Below, piece after piece: positions 1 to 11,807 of a DNA stretch of 64,000 nt (position 1 is the stretch's first letter; the number at the start of each line of letters is the position of its first letter). Source of the stretch: Elymus sibiricus (taxonomy: Eukaryota; Streptophyta; Magnoliopsida; Poales; Poaceae); contig CM077668.1 in the NCBI GenBank assembly GCA_039707655.1, positions 397,881,630 to 397,945,629 on the forward strand, written 5' to 3'. The notes under the pieces were generated by a model. It ran no database searches, was not told the origin of the DNA, and saw only the letters and a program-made list of their open reading frames with translations. A program made the translations under genes and the position numbers.

Positions 1-299
1 TTAAATGATTTTCTGGAATTTCATTTAATTCAAAAATAAACTGAATTTGCTAAGTGTACCAGGGAATACTATCCTGAGTCTATGACAAGTGGGTCCAGTC
101 AAAGTCAACATGGTCAGAGTTGACTGGGTCAATTAGTGAACAGTGTGTGTGGGTCCACATGTCATTGTCTAAGGTTTTATTAAATTAGTTAATTTTGTTT
201 AATTAAGAGTGGGGCCCCTCTGCCATAGGATCATCAGGCAATTTAGGTCCTAATTAAACTAGCTAAAACTAATTAGTACTAATCTTAATAGGACCGGCC

Positions 300-380
300 C
301 TACACACTAACACACACAGCACACACACACAGAGCACGCACACACACACAGCAACACACACACACGCCCGCACACACAGG
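300..380. repeat. CA-rich microsatellite
   Basis: Runs of CACACA interrupted by AG, GC and AA over about 80 bp inside the LTR fragment. The apparent cysteine-rich reading frames on the minus strand are products of this repeat. Confidence 0.85.
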
Positions 381-407
381 CGCACCTGGCCATGGCCACT
401 GCCATGG

Positions 408-530
408 CCAGCAGCAGCAGCAGGGCAGCGCTAGCGACGGCAGCAGCACGCAGCAGCCGCGCAGCCAGGCGAGCGCGCAGCAGCAGAGCAGCACACAGAG
501 CGGCAGTAGCGCAGCAGCAGCAAACAACAC
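408..530. repeat. CAG-rich low-complexity tract
   Basis: Repeated CAGCAG and GCAGC words over about 120 bp, continuing the GC-rich middle of the LTR fragment. Any open frame here is Ser/Ala/Arg low complexity. Confidence 0.75.
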
Positions 531-1578
531 GTACAGGGGAGCTAGGGCTCTGGCCATGGCGATGCACGGGCTTGGGGACGACGGCTACAGCGACGAAATC
601 GAGAGGGGGGAGGGGTTTTGGAAGAAGAGCTCACAACAGTTCCAACGAAAGCGATGGGGAGGCCGGGAGAGGACCGGAGACAAGGCAATCGACGACGGCG
701 GCCGGCGATGTACGCAGTGTATAGGAGCTCGATGGCGAGCGCACGGGCCGCTCCGGCTTGAGCTGGTGCCCGGGACGGAGGAAGCTGTCAGCGGCGGATC
801 TCCTGGACGTGCTCCCGATCGACGGCGACGACGGTGGCCGCAGTAACGACGGCGAGGCAGCGGTCACCGCGCGGGCTCACGAGCTCGTTTTTGAGCAGCT
901 GAGGAGGGGGCCCGATGGGGAATGAGAGGGGGTCGGTCGAGAGCAGGCTAGGCTTTCCGTTTGGCGTAGTTATAGGCCGAGGGGGAGCACGTGGAGGCCA
1001 TCCATGGCCATGGCGCCATGGATGCATGACACGCACACTCTGCCTCCTCCTCTCTATACAGAGGAAGGAAAAGGCCTACAGATTGGCTGGGCCATGTACT
1101 GTAGCTATGGGTTATAAGTGCACAGTGTTTTTCTCTTTTTTTTATTCTTTTCTGTTTTCTTTTTTCTGCCACTGTATTTCATTAAGTAGAGCCACCAAAT
1201 GATTTTTGTAAATAGTGAAAATTGTCACATAAATACAAAGTAATATTTTGGGCTACCACAAAAAGTTTGGGGTATATTTGAATTCATTTGAAATTTACAT
1301 AAATAGAAATGGGTTTAATAGTGTTGTTTTGTCACTGTTATTGGATGTTATGGTCAATTTGGGAATTTAAATAATGTTGATTTTATTTTTACTATAGCTT
1401 TGGGATTATTTGCAACATTATGAACATTTTTATTCAATTAATTGAAGAAGTAATAATTTGACTTGCACTTGAATTTGGACTTTGAATTTGTATTATTTCC
1501 TAAATGCAATTTAATTAGGATGATCATGATGACATGACAATTTAATTAGCTTAATGACAGGGTTAAGATCTGGGGGTG

Positions 1579-1789
1579 TTAAACTCTTGAAGGTAAAATA
1601 GCATAAAACAGGTAAACCCCTGAATCTCCATTATGGAGCATAGAGATCCACCTGTCTCCCACTTGTGGGTTGCGCTTCATGTTGCCCCCAAGTAGTTCCA
1701 TGCGATCATTCAGAACTTTTCTCCATCCTTTGATTGTGTGGTCTTCATCTCTTCGAGAAATCGTGTATGCACTGCGGTGAACTGTAGGC
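1579..1789 (-). pseudogene. Distal half of the last exon of a B3-like gene, cut off by an Athila insertion
   Basis: Read on the minus strand from 1789 this continues, in frame, the exon that breaks off at 13284. Removing 1790-13278 and one copy of TAGGC joins 77 nt (13360-13284) to 211 nt here, giving 288 nt, exactly 96 codons with the stop. It encodes the end of a second B3-like domain with the words GWRKVLNDRMELLG and VGDRWISMLH. The stop TAA at 1579-1581 lies at the edge of the flanking LTR, so the natural C-terminus may have been lost. Confidence 0.75.
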
Positions 1790-3335
1790 TGCTACTTGTG
1801 AGCTGCGTTGGGATTTCTCCGAAGAGGAGGGGATGATGCAGTACAGTAGAGATAAGTATTTCCCTCAGTTATGAAACCAAGGTTATCAATCCAGTAGGAG
1901 AATCACACAACAACTCGTTAGCAGCACCTGCACACAAAATAACAAATCCTCGCACCCAACGCGAACAAGGGGTTGTTAATCCCTTGGCGGTTATTTGCAA
2001 GATTAAATTGTATGGTGATAGATAGATAGATCGAACAAAAATACAAAATAAAATAAATAAAGTAAAATTGCAGCAAGGTATTTTTAGGATTTTTAATATA
2101 TGATAAAGGTAGACCCGGGGGCCATAGTTTTCACTAAAGGCTTCTCTCTTGAAAATAGCATACGGTGGGTAAACAAATTACTGTTGGGCAATTGATAGAA
2201 AAGCAAATAATCATGACGATATCCAAGGCAATGATCATGTATATAGGCATCACGTCCGAGACAAGTAGACCGAAACGATTCTGCATCTACTACTATTACT
2301 CCACACATCGACCGCTATCCAGCATGCATCTAGAGTATTAGGTTCATAAAAAACGGAGTAACGCCTTAAGCAAGATGGCATGATGTAGACAAAGTAAACT
2401 CACGCATGAATAAACCCCATCTTTTTATCCTTAATAGCAACGATACAATATGTGTCATGTCCCCTACTGTCACTGGGATTGAGCACCGCAAGATCGAACC
2501 AATTACAAAGCACCTCTCCCATTGCAAGATAAATCAATCTAGTTGGCCAAACGAAATCAATAGATCGGAGAGAAATACGAAGCTATAAAAATCATGCATA
2601 AAAGAGTTCAGAGAAAACTCAAATAATATTCATGGATAATCTGATCATAAACTCACAATTCATCGGATCACAACAAACACACCGCAAAAAGTGATTACAT
2701 CGGATAGAACTCCAAGAACATCCAGGAGATCATTGTATTGAAGATCAAATAGAGAGAAGAAACCATCTAGCTACTAACTATGGACCCGTAGGTCTATGGT
2801 AAACTACTCACGCATCATCGGAAGGGCAGCAAGGTTGATGTAGAGCCCCTCCGTGATCGAATCCCCTTCCGGCAGAGTGCCGGAAAAGGCCTCTAGATGG
2901 GATCTGTCGAGAACAGGGACATGCGGCGGCGGAAAAAGTATTTCGTGGACTCCTCTGTTGGTTTCCTGATTTTAGAGAATTTATAGAGGCGGAGTTAGGT
3001 CAAACGGAGCCACGTGGGCCCCACGAGCCACCAGGGCGCGCCCTGGTGCCTCGTGGGCCAGTGCTCCATCTTCTCATCCCCTCCCGAAGCTTCCAGGGTC
3101 TCTTATGTCCAGAAAAAATCTCCAAAAAGTTTCGTGACATTTGGACTTCGTTTGGTACTGATATTCTGAAAAACCAAAAACAAGCAAAAAACAGCAACTG
3201 GCACTGGGCATTAAGTTAATAGGTTAGTCCCAAAAAATGATATATAATTGCTTGTAAGTGTATATAAAACATCCAAGATTGATACTATAATAGCATGGAA
3301 CAATCAAAAATTATAGATACGTTGGAGACGTATCA
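1790..3335 (-). repeat. 3' LTR of the Athila-type element (1546 bp)
   Basis: The plus-strand edges are TGCTACTTGTGAG at 1790 and GAGACGTATCA at 3335. It is a near-identical direct copy of 9844-13278 once the solo LTR there is removed. It is the 3' LTR because a purine-rich AAACTTGGGGATGCT tract abuts it at 3336 on the element strand. Confidence 0.92.
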
Positions 3336-5890
3336 AGCATCCCCAAGTTTAATTACTGCTCGTCCTCGAGTAGGTAAATGATAAAAACAGAATTTTTGAT
3401 GTGGAATGCTACCTATCATATTCATCACATACTCTTTTCTTTTGTTGCATGGACATTTAGACTTGAATGATTCAAAGCAATAGGCTATAGTTTGACATGA
3501 AGACATAAATACTGAAGCATACTAACAAGCAACTATGTCTTTCAAAATATCAACGCAAAAGAAAGTTATCCCTAGCCCATTATGCTCAATCATTGATCCA
3601 TTCATGAAACACACTCAATATTAGCTACACCCAATGCACAAGTATGACAATAGTGCTCTCTAATTGGTGCTTTGTAAGAGAAGATGGAGACTCAAAATAA
3701 AAATAAAAATTGCATAAAAGTAAATAGATAGGCCCTTCGCAGAGAGAAACAGAGATTTGCAGCGGTGCCAGAGCTCAAGGCTAAAATTAGAGAGATAAAA
3801 TTATTTTGAGAGGCATGCTTTTCCTGTCAACGAAAACGACCGAGAATTCCCAATATCTTCCATGCTAGACACATTATAGGCGGTTCACAAACAGAAAATA
3901 AAGTTTATTTCCTTTCCACCATTCTTTCACAATCAATGGCTAGCCGTATCCACGGGTGACTTCCATACCAACACTTTCCAAGAAATTTATTATTATCATC
4001 ATATTATTATTTATTTATTTATTCATTTCGGGACTGGGCATCCCTATTACCTTGCCACTTTCTCGTGTAATGACAAGTGAATAAACACTCATCGTGAGAA
4101 TAACACACCTAGCATGGAAAATATTGGCCACCCCCTGCCGCTTCATGAGTGGTACGGGCACACAAAACGGAAAATTATTTTGAAAAATTAGAGTTGGCAC
4201 ATGCAAATTTACTTGGAACAGCATGGAAATACCGCATATAGGTAGGTATGGTGGACACATTTGGCACAACTTTGGGTTTAAGGAGTTGTATGCACAAGCA
4301 GCATTCCCGCTTAGTACAAATAAATGCTAGGAAATAGATTGAGAAGCGACCAACCAAAAAGCGAAAACGGTCATAAGCGTGCATTGAACATAACTAACAC
4401 TGAATAATGCACCATAAGTACGATATAATTTCGTTGTATAACTATTGACTTTGTGTGCATGCATAGGGAATCATAAACCTTAACACCAATATTCTTACTA
4501 AATCACAATTACTCACTAATATGACTCACATATTATCATTTCCATATCACAAAACTATTGCAAGGAATCAAACTTATCATATCCAATGATCTATATGAAA
4601 GTTTTTATTATATCCCTCTTGAATATTCATCACTTTGGGACCAAATTAATATCTTGTGCAAATTACCATTACTATTATCAACTCTCGAAAAGATATAAGT
4701 GAAGCATGAGAGTACAAATATTTCTTCAAAATTTAATCACCGCCGTGCTCAAAAAGATATAAGTGAAGCACATAGAGTATTATAACAAATCATGATAAAC
4801 GTATGGCTCTCTCAAATAAGTGTGTCCAGCAAATATGATTGTGACAAACTAAAAAGAAAAAAAAATAAAGACTCATATAATACACGACGCTCCAAGCAAA
4901 ACTCATGATATGTGACGAATAAAAATATAGCTCCAAGTAAAATTACCGATAGTTGGTAGAAGAAAGAGGGGATGCCTTCCGGGGCATCCCCAAGCTTAGT
5001 TGCTTGGGAGTCCTTGAATATTACCTTGGGGTGCCTCGGGCATCCCCAAGCTTAGGCTCTTGCCACTCCTTATTCCTTCATCCATCGTGATCTCACCCAA
5101 AACTTGAAAACTTCAATCACACAAAACTCAACAAAACCTTCGTGAGATCCGTTAGTATAATAAAGCAAATCACTACTTTAAGTACTGTTGCAAACCCATT
5201 CATATTTTATTTTTGCATTATACCTACTGTATTCTAACTTATTCATGGCTTATACCCCCGATACAATCCATAGTTTCATCAAAACAAGCAAAACAATGCA
5301 TCAAAAACAGAATCTGTCAAAAACAGAACAGTCTGTAGCAATCTGAACATTGACCATACTTCTATAACTCCAAAAATTCTGAAAAATTAGGAAAACGTGG
5401 TAAATTTGTATATTAATCATGTGAAAAAAATTCAGAATTTTATCACGCTCCAGCAAATTTAGATAACTCTTCTACTGGACGCGAAATTTTCTGTTTTTGC
5501 ACAGGATCAAAGCAACTATCATCCAAATCATCCCAAAGGCTTTACTTGGCACAAACACTAATTAAAACATAAAAACACAATCATAACAGTAGAATAATTG
5601 TGTGCACACAAGAAAATAGAAAAATAAACACAAAAATTAAGATAACTATTGGGTTGCCTCCCAACTAGCGCTATTGTTTTACGCCCCTAGTTAGGCATAA
5701 TGCATAGTTTCAAGTGTTGTCATCTTTGGTTTTAGTTCCATAGGTGGCCCTCATGATTGATTCATATGGTGGCTTAATTATAGTTCTAGGGAAGTGTTCC
5801 ATACCCTTCTTTAATGGAAACTGAAATTTTATATTCCCTTCTTTCATGTCAATAACGGCACCTATGGTTCGTAAGAACGGTCAATCAAGT
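3336..5890 (-). other. Non-coding 3' interior of the Athila-type element with polypurine-tract copies
   Basis: No supported ORF. GCATCCCCAAG, the complement of a CTTGGGGATGC purine tract, occurs at about 3337-3350 beside the LTR and again at about 4985-5000 and 5040-5053. The 5700-5890 part still reads as degraded protease-downstream coding on the minus strand, with words such as GAVIDMKEG and FPLKKGMEHFPR. Confidence 0.7.
5651..5672 (-). promoter_or_regulatory. Conserved AGCGCT..TGGGAGGCAACCC motif downstream of the coding part
   Basis: On the element strand the motif reads AGCGCTAGTTGGGAGGCAAC followed by CC. A near-identical motif lies downstream of the ORF in the second Athila-type element (56411-56432), although the coding sequences of the two differ. 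The function is unknown. Confidence 0.5.
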
Positions 5891-5891
5891 A

Positions 5892-6584
5892 TTATGGGGC
5901 AAGACGGATTGCAATCAATGTCAAGTACAATAAATCAATGGACACATAGTTCCTATTTGCAAGAATGAGAACATCATTAATTCTACCCAAAGGCTTTTTA
6001 ATAGTAGAATCCGCCAGGTGCAAATTAAGAGAACATTCATCCATATTGGTAAAACCTAGCACATCACATAGAGATTTTGGAATTGTGGAAACGCTAGCAC
6101 CCAAATCATATAAAGCATTGCACTCATAATTTTTAATTTTAACTTTAATGGTATTTTCCCACTCATCATATAATTTTCTAGGAATTGAAATTTCTAGTTC
6201 TAGCTTATCTTCTAATGCTTTCATCATCGCTTCTATAATGTGTTTAGTAAAAGCCTTATTTTGTTCATAAGCGTTGGGTGAATTTAGCATGGATTGTAAC
6301 AAAGAAATACATTCAATCAAAGAACAACTATCATAATTAAAGTCTTTGTAATCCAAGAGAGTGGGCACATCGCTGGTTAAAGTTTTTACCTCTCCAAACC
6401 CACTTTTATCAATTTTTTCATCAAGATTTTCACCCTCCGAATTATGGGGACGCCTTCTAGCTAAAGTTGACTCTTCTTCAGTCCCCTTTTTATCAAGTTT
6501 TATATTGCTAAACAAGGAATCAATATATGAAACACCAATCATTTTAATATCCTCATCATTACTACGATAGAAACCGGGAGGCAT
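5892..6584 (-). pseudogene. Athila aspartic protease region (frameshifted)
   Basis: The open frame of 230 codons begins in a linker; its C-terminal third contains an aspartic protease active-site-like word YDLGASVSTIP followed by a retropepsin-type hydrophobic stretch. The role would be processing of the Gag polyprotein. The frame shifts near 5910: the sequence below it still encodes protease-downstream residues in another frame, so the final tail of this ORF is spurious. No RT domain follows. It overlaps the end of the gag frame in a different phase; removal of one T from a T run near 6594 explains the break. Confidence 0.7.
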
Positions 6585-7798
6585 CGCTTTTCTAAAAATT
6601 CTTGTTTAACTTTTAGCATAGCGGTTCTTTTCTTACTCTCATCCATAGAGACATATAAAGCTTTAATTGATTCATTAATATCAATTTTGGGTGGCAAAAT
6701 TTTAGCCTTAAGATTTTCCACATCATGAATAATTCTATCAATGCTCCTAGACATATCATCAAGTTTACTCAATTTTTCTTCTATCGTAGTGTTGAAAACC
6801 TTTTGAGCATTAATAAATTCTTTAATATTACTTTCAAGAGCAGAGGGCATCCTATTATTATTATTATAAGAATTACCATAGTAATTGCCATAATTATTAG
6901 AGGAATTTCCAGGAAACGGCCTAGAATTAAAATTACCTCTATAAGCATAACTATTAAAATTGTTTTGCGAGACAAAATTTACATCTACGGGATCATTATT
7001 TTGCTCAATCAAGGTGGATAAAGGCACATCATTAGGATCAATAGGAGTGTTTTTGCTAGTAACCAATTTCATAAGCGCATCAACTTTATCACTCAAAGTA
7101 CTAATTTCTTCAACAGAATTCACTTTTTTACTAGTAGGAACTCTTTCAGTATGCCATTGTGAATTATTTGCCATAATATTATCAAGCAATTTAGTAGCTT
7201 CTCCCAATGTAATCTCCATAAAAGTACCACCCGTGGCAGAATCTAAAAGATTTCTAGAAACAAAATTTAATCCCGCATAAAAAAATTGTATGATCATCCA
7301 CAAATTTAAACCATGAGTAGGGCAATTTCTGATCATTAATTTCATCCTTTCCCAAGATTGGGTAACATGTTCATGATCAAGTTGCTTGAACTTCATAATT
7401 TGATTTCTAAGTAAAATAATTTTCACGGGAGGAAAATACTTGGTAATAAAAGCATCTTTACACCTATCCCAAGAATCGATACTATTTCGTGGCAACGATG
7501 AAAACCAAATTTTTGCACGATCCCGCAATGAGAACGGGATTAATTTTAATTTCACAATATCATTATCCACATCTTTTTTCTTTTGCATATCACACAATTC
7601 TACGAAAGTGTTAAGATGGGATGCAGCATCTTCATTAGGACAACCAGAAAATTGTTTTTTCATAACAAGATTTAACAAAGCGGCATTAATATCAAAAGTC
7701 TCCGCACTAGCGGCGGGAGGAGGAATCGGAGTACTAATAAAATCATTATTATTAGTATTGGAAAAATCACATAATTTTGTATTTTCTTGAGACATCAT
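6539..7798 (-). CDS. gag: Athila-type Gag
   Basis: Open frame of 419 aa using the ATG at 7798 (a longer open frame upstream has no ATG). Gag packages element RNA into cytoplasmic particles. The retrotransposon Gag core lies at about residues 90-190, with words such as KIWFSSLPRNSIDSW and ITKYFPP, followed by an Asn/Tyr-rich low-complexity segment near residues 265-305. There is no CCHC zinc knuckle. The last residues are out of the ancestral frame because of a one-base loss in a T run near 6594. Confidence 0.8.
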   Translation of the reverse strand: MMSQENTKLCDFSNTNNNDFISTPIPPPAASAETFDINAALLNLVMKKQFSGCPNEDAASHLNTFVELCDMQKKKDVDNDIVKLKLIPFSLRDRAKIWFSSLPRNSIDSWDRCKDAFITKYFPPVKIILLRNQIMKFKQLDHEHVTQSWERMKLMIRNCPTHGLNLWMIIQFFYAGLNFVSRNLLDSATGGTFMEITLGEATKLLDNIMANNSQWHTERVPTSKKVNSVEEISTLSDKVDALMKLVTSKNTPIDPNDVPLSTLIEQNNDPVDVNFVSQNNFNSYAYRGNFNSRPFPGNSSNNYGNYYGNSYNNNNRMPSALESNIKEFINAQKVFNTTIEEKLSKLDDMSRSIDRIIHDVENLKAKILPPKIDINESIKALYVSMDESKKRTAMLKVKQEFLEKRCLPVSIVVMMRILK

Positions 7799-9095
7799 GC
7801 CTACGCAAACAAGACAACAAGCAAGCAAAGAAGCAAACAAGAAAAAGGCAAACGGAAAATATTTTTGTATTTTTGTAAAAACTTTTTAGAAGTGGGGGAG
7901 ATGAAAACGAGAGGCAAAGGCAAATAAAATAAATTCAAGGAGATGAAAGTTTTGTTGGAAATATGCCCTAGAGGCAATAATAAATTGGTTATTATTATAT
8001 TTCCTTGTTCATGATAATCGTTTATTATCCATGCTATAATTGTATTGATTGGAAACTCAAATACATGTGTGGGTACATAGACAACACTGTGTCCCTAGTA
8101 AGCCTCTAGTTGACTAGCTTGTTGATCAAAGATGGTTAAGGTTTCCTAGCCATGGACATGAGATGTCATTTGATAACGGGATCACATCATTAGGAGAATG
8201 ATGTGATGGACAAGACCCAAACTGTAAACGTAGCATTTGATCGTGTCAGTTTATTGCTATTGTTTTCTGCATGTCAAGTATCTGTTCCTTTGACCATGAG
8301 ATCATGCAACTCACTGACACCGGAGGAATACCTTGTGTGTATCAAACGTCGCAACGTAACTGGGTGACTATAAAGGTGCTCTACAGGTATCTCCGAGGGT
8401 GTCTGTTGGGTTGGCATGGATCAAGACTGGGATTTGTTACTCCGTATGACGGAGAGGTATCTCAGGGCCCACTCGGTAATACAACATCACAATGAGCCTT
8501 GCAAGCAATGTGACTAAAAGTGTTAGCCACGAGATCTTGTATTACGGAACGAGTAAAGAGACTTGCCGGTAACGAGATTGAACTAGGTATAGAGATACCG
8601 ACGATCGAATCTCGGGCAAGTAACATACCGAAGAACAAAGGGAACAGCATACGGGATTAACTGAATCCTTGACATAGAGGTTCGACCGATAAAGATCTTC
8701 GTAGAATATGTAGGAGCCAATATGGGCATCCAGGTCCCGCTATTGGTTATTGGCCGTAGAGGTGTCTCGGTCATGTCTACATAGTTCTCGAACCCGCAGG
8801 GTCTACACACTTAACGTTTGGTGACGATTAGTATAATTGAGTTATTATGTTGGTGACCGAAAGTTGTTCGGAGTCCCGGATAAGATCCCGGACATGACGA
8901 GGATCTCCGGAATAGTCCGGAGGTAAAGATTGATATATGTGATAATAGTGTTTTGATCTCTGGAAGGGTTCCGGAGTTCACCGGAAGAGGTTCCGGATGT
9001 TTACCGAAGTGTTCGGGTGCAGCAACACTTTATATGGGCCAAAGGGATAAAGCCCACGAGGTATTGGAAAGTGCAAAAGTAGTTTTGCTGCCGCG

Positions 9096-9175
9096 TAAGC
9101 GGTACTACCGCTTGGTGAAGCGGTACTACCGCCCGAGCGGTACTACCGCTTGTGTGAAGCGGTACTACCGCTTGT
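9096..9175. repeat. Palindromic GCGGTACTACCGC repeat, four units
   Basis: Four copies of AGCGGTACTACCGCT, each close to self-complementary around one central base, separated by short linkers. The reverse-oriented sister LTR has seven copies at 10526-10664. Confidence 0.85.
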
Positions 9176-9302
9176 GCGCGGCTGTGCACGGTTCGGCAGG
9201 GATCCGAGTTGGACTCTTTCCCTGCGGGCCAAACCGACCTTGTGCGGGCAAAACCGACCTAGAGGAGGCTTTTACTCCAAGTTTAGACCCCAAGGCTCAA
9301 CA

Positions 9303-9311
9303 TATAAATAG
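9303..9311 (+). promoter_or_regulatory. TATA box of solo LTR copy 1
   Basis: TATAAATAG followed by a G-rich stretch, about 1.35 kb into the LTR. The same box is conserved in the sister LTR (10400-10408, complement) and in the related LTR at 58726-58734. Confidence 0.65.
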
Positions 9312-9815
9312 AGGGGCAGGGCTAGCACACGGGATACATCAGGATTTCCCAAGCCGTGTGCCGGCAACCCTAGCCCTCTAGTTCCTCCGTCATAATCTCC
9401 GTAGCGCTTGGCGAAGCCCTGCAGAGATTGTTCCTCACCACCATCACCACGCCGTCGTGCTGCTGGAACTCAACCACTACTTCACCATCGCTCGCTGGAT
9501 CGAGGAGGTGAAGGCGTCATCAAGCCGTACGTGTGTTGAACGCGGAGGTGCCGTCCGTTCGGCACTAGATCGGAAGGATCGTGATTGGATCGCGGGACGC
9601 TCGGCGATTTGGATCGCGAAGACGTTCGACTACATCAACCGCGTTTATTAACGCTTCCGCTTAGCGATCTACAAGGGTATGTAGATTCACTCTCCCTCTC
9701 GTAGATGCTCATCACCATGGATAGATCTTGTGTGTGCGTAGGAAAATTTTTGTTTCCCATGCAACGTTCCCCAACAAGTTTATGCGTAGGTACTTGATAG
9801 ATGTTGATGATGTTT

Positions 9816-9832
9816 CCCCGGCAACGGCGCCA
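9816..9832 (-). other. Primer-binding site of the Athila-type element (tRNA-Asp type)
   Basis: The plus strand reads CCCCGGCAACGGCGCCA, identical to a plant tRNA-Asp 3' end as recalled, so the element strand TGGCGCCGTTGCCGGGG would pair with it. It lies 11 bp inside the 5' LTR boundary at 9844, fixing the element's direction. Confidence 0.85.
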
Positions 9833-9943
9833 GAAATTCTTCCTGCTACTTGTGAGCTGCGTTGGGATTTCCCCGAAGAGGAGGGGATGATGCAGTACAG
9901 TAGAGATAAGTATTTCCCTCAGTTATGAAACCAAGGTTATCAA

Positions 9944-11807
9944 TGTTGGGGAACGTTGTATGGGAAACAAAAAATTTCCTATGCACACACAAGATCTATC
10001 CATGGTGATGAGCATCTACGAGAGGGAGAGTGAATCTACATACCCTTGTAGATCGCTAAGCGGAAGCGTTAAGAAACGCGGTTGATGTAGTCGAACGTCT
10101 CCGCGATCCAAATCGCAAGTCGTCCCTCAATCCGATCACGAACTAGTGCCGAACGGACGGCACCTCCGCGTTCAACACATGTACGGCTTGATGACGCCTT
10201 CACCTCCTCGATCCAGCGAGCGATGATGAAGTAGTAGATGAGTTCCGGCAGCACGACGGCGTGGTGATGGTGGTGAGGAACAATCTCTGCAGGGCTTCGC
10301 CAAGCACTACGGAGATTATGACGGGAGAACTAGAGGGTTAGGGTTGCCGACACACGGCTTGGGAAATCTTAATGTGTCCCGTGTGCTAGCCCTGCCCCTC
10401 TATTTATATGTTGAGCCTTGGGGTCTAAACTTGGAGCAAAAGCCTCCTCCAGGTCGGTTTTGCCCGCACAAGGTCGGTTTGGCCTGCAGGGAAAGAGTCC
10501 AACTCGGATCCCTACAGTACCGCGCACAAGCGGTAGTACCGCTCACGAGCGGTAGTACCGCTTCACACAAGCGGTAGTACCGCTTGGGCGGTAGTACCGC
10601 TTCCAACAAGCGGTAGTACCGCTTACGCGGTAGTACTGCCTTTACCAGCGGTAGTACCGCTTAAGGCAGTAGCAAAACTTCCTTTTGCACTTTCCAACAC
10701 CTCATGGGCTTTACCCCTTTGGCTCATATAAAGTGTTGCTGCACCCGAACACTTCGGTAAACACCCGGAACCCCTTCCGGTGAATTCCGGAACCTTTCCG
10801 GAGATCAAAACACTATTATCACATATATTAATCTTTACCTCCGGACTCTTCCGGAGATCCTCGTCATGTCCGGGATCTTATCCGGGACTCCGAACAAACT
10901 TCGGTCACCAACAAAATAACTCAACTATACTAATCGTCACCAAACGTTAAGTGTGTAGACCCTGCGGGTTCGAGAACTATGTAGACATGACCGAGACACC
11001 TCTACGATCAATAACCAATAGCGGGACCTGGATGCCCATATTGGCTCCTACATATTCTACGAAGATCTTTATCGGTCGAACCTCTATGTCAAGGATTCAG
11101 TTAATCCCGTATGCTGTTCCCTTTGTTCTTCGGTATGTTACTTGCCCGAGATTCGATCGTCGGTATCTCTATACCTAGTTCAATCTCGTTACTGGCAAGT
11201 CTCTTTACTCTTTCCGTAATACAAGATCTCATGGCTAACACTTTAGTCACATTGCTTGCAAGGCTCATTGTGATGTTGTATTACCGAGTGGGCCCTGAGA
11301 TACCTCTCCGTCATACGGAGTAACAAATCCCAGTCTTGATCCATGCCAACCCAACAGACACCCTCGGAGATACCTGTAGAGCACCTTTATAGTCACCCAG
11401 TTACGTTGCGACGTTTGATACACACAAGGTACTCCTCCGATGTCAGGGAGTTGCATGATCTCATGGTCATAGGAACAGATACTTGACATGCAGAAAACAA
11501 TAGCAATAAACTGACATGATCATATGCTACGTTTATAGTTTGGGTCTCGTCCATCACATCATTCTCCTAATGATGTGATCCCGTTATCAAATGACATCTC
11601 ATGTCAATGGCTAGGAAACCTTAACCACCTTTGATCAACGAGCTAGTCAACTAGAGGCTTACTAGGGACACAGTGTTGTCTATGTACCCACACATGTATT
11701 TGAGTTTCCAATCAATACAATTATAGCATGGATAATAAACGATTATCATGAACAAGGAAATATAATAATAACCAATTTATTATTGCCTCTAGGGCATATT
11801 TCCAACA
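9944..11807 (-). mobile_element. Solo LTR (1864 bp), copy 2 of an inverted pair
   Basis: On the minus strand it starts TGTTGGAAATATGCCC and ends GTTCCCCAACA; the TSD ATCAA at 9939-9943 and 11808-11812 is perfect. It is the same family as 7953-9776 but opposite in orientation, and the two are separated by only 167 bp. It is inserted in the 5' LTR of the Athila-type element. Confidence 0.93.
10526..10664. repeat. Palindromic GCGGTAGTACCGC repeat, seven units
   Basis: Seven copies of (A)GCGGTAGTACCGC(T), one with a substitution, spaced about 15-25 bp. It is the counterpart of the four-unit cluster in the sister LTR, so copy number varies within the family. Confidence 0.85.

Larger units (their letters stand above)
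1..1582 (-). mobile_element. LTR fragment of a Gypsy-type element, left end outside window
   Basis: The right edge reads GGGGGTGTTAAA, close to the GGGGTGTTACA edge of the chromovirus LTR at 50541, so the element lies in the same minus orientation. Layout also matches that LTR: an AT-rich leader with GGGTCC and GGTCAA words, a GC-rich middle (about 370-1030), then an AT-rich tail. No polypurine tract follows position 1582; gene sequence does, so this is a 5' LTR or solo LTR rather than a 3' LTR. The terminal TG has decayed to TT on the element strand. Family assignment is inference from layout, and the TSD cannot be tested because the other end is outside the window. Confidence 0.6.
7953..9776 (+). 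mobile_element. Solo LTR (1824 bp), copy 1 of an inverted pair
   Basis: It starts TGTTGGAAATATGCCC and ends GTTCCCCAACA, with a perfect 5-bp TSD AGTTT at 7948-7952 and 9777-9781. No second LTR or interior is present, so it is a solo LTR left by LTR-LTR recombination. It sits in the leader of the Athila-type element between gag and the primer-binding site. It contains a TATAAATAG box and a cluster of palindromic GCGGTACTACCGC units. The superfamily cannot be settled without the interior. Confidence 0.93.

Noticed and set aside
9096..10664. CRISPR-like regular repeats
   Set aside because: Units are palindromic LTR words in a plant genome with spacers of irregular length and related sequence; no cas genes.
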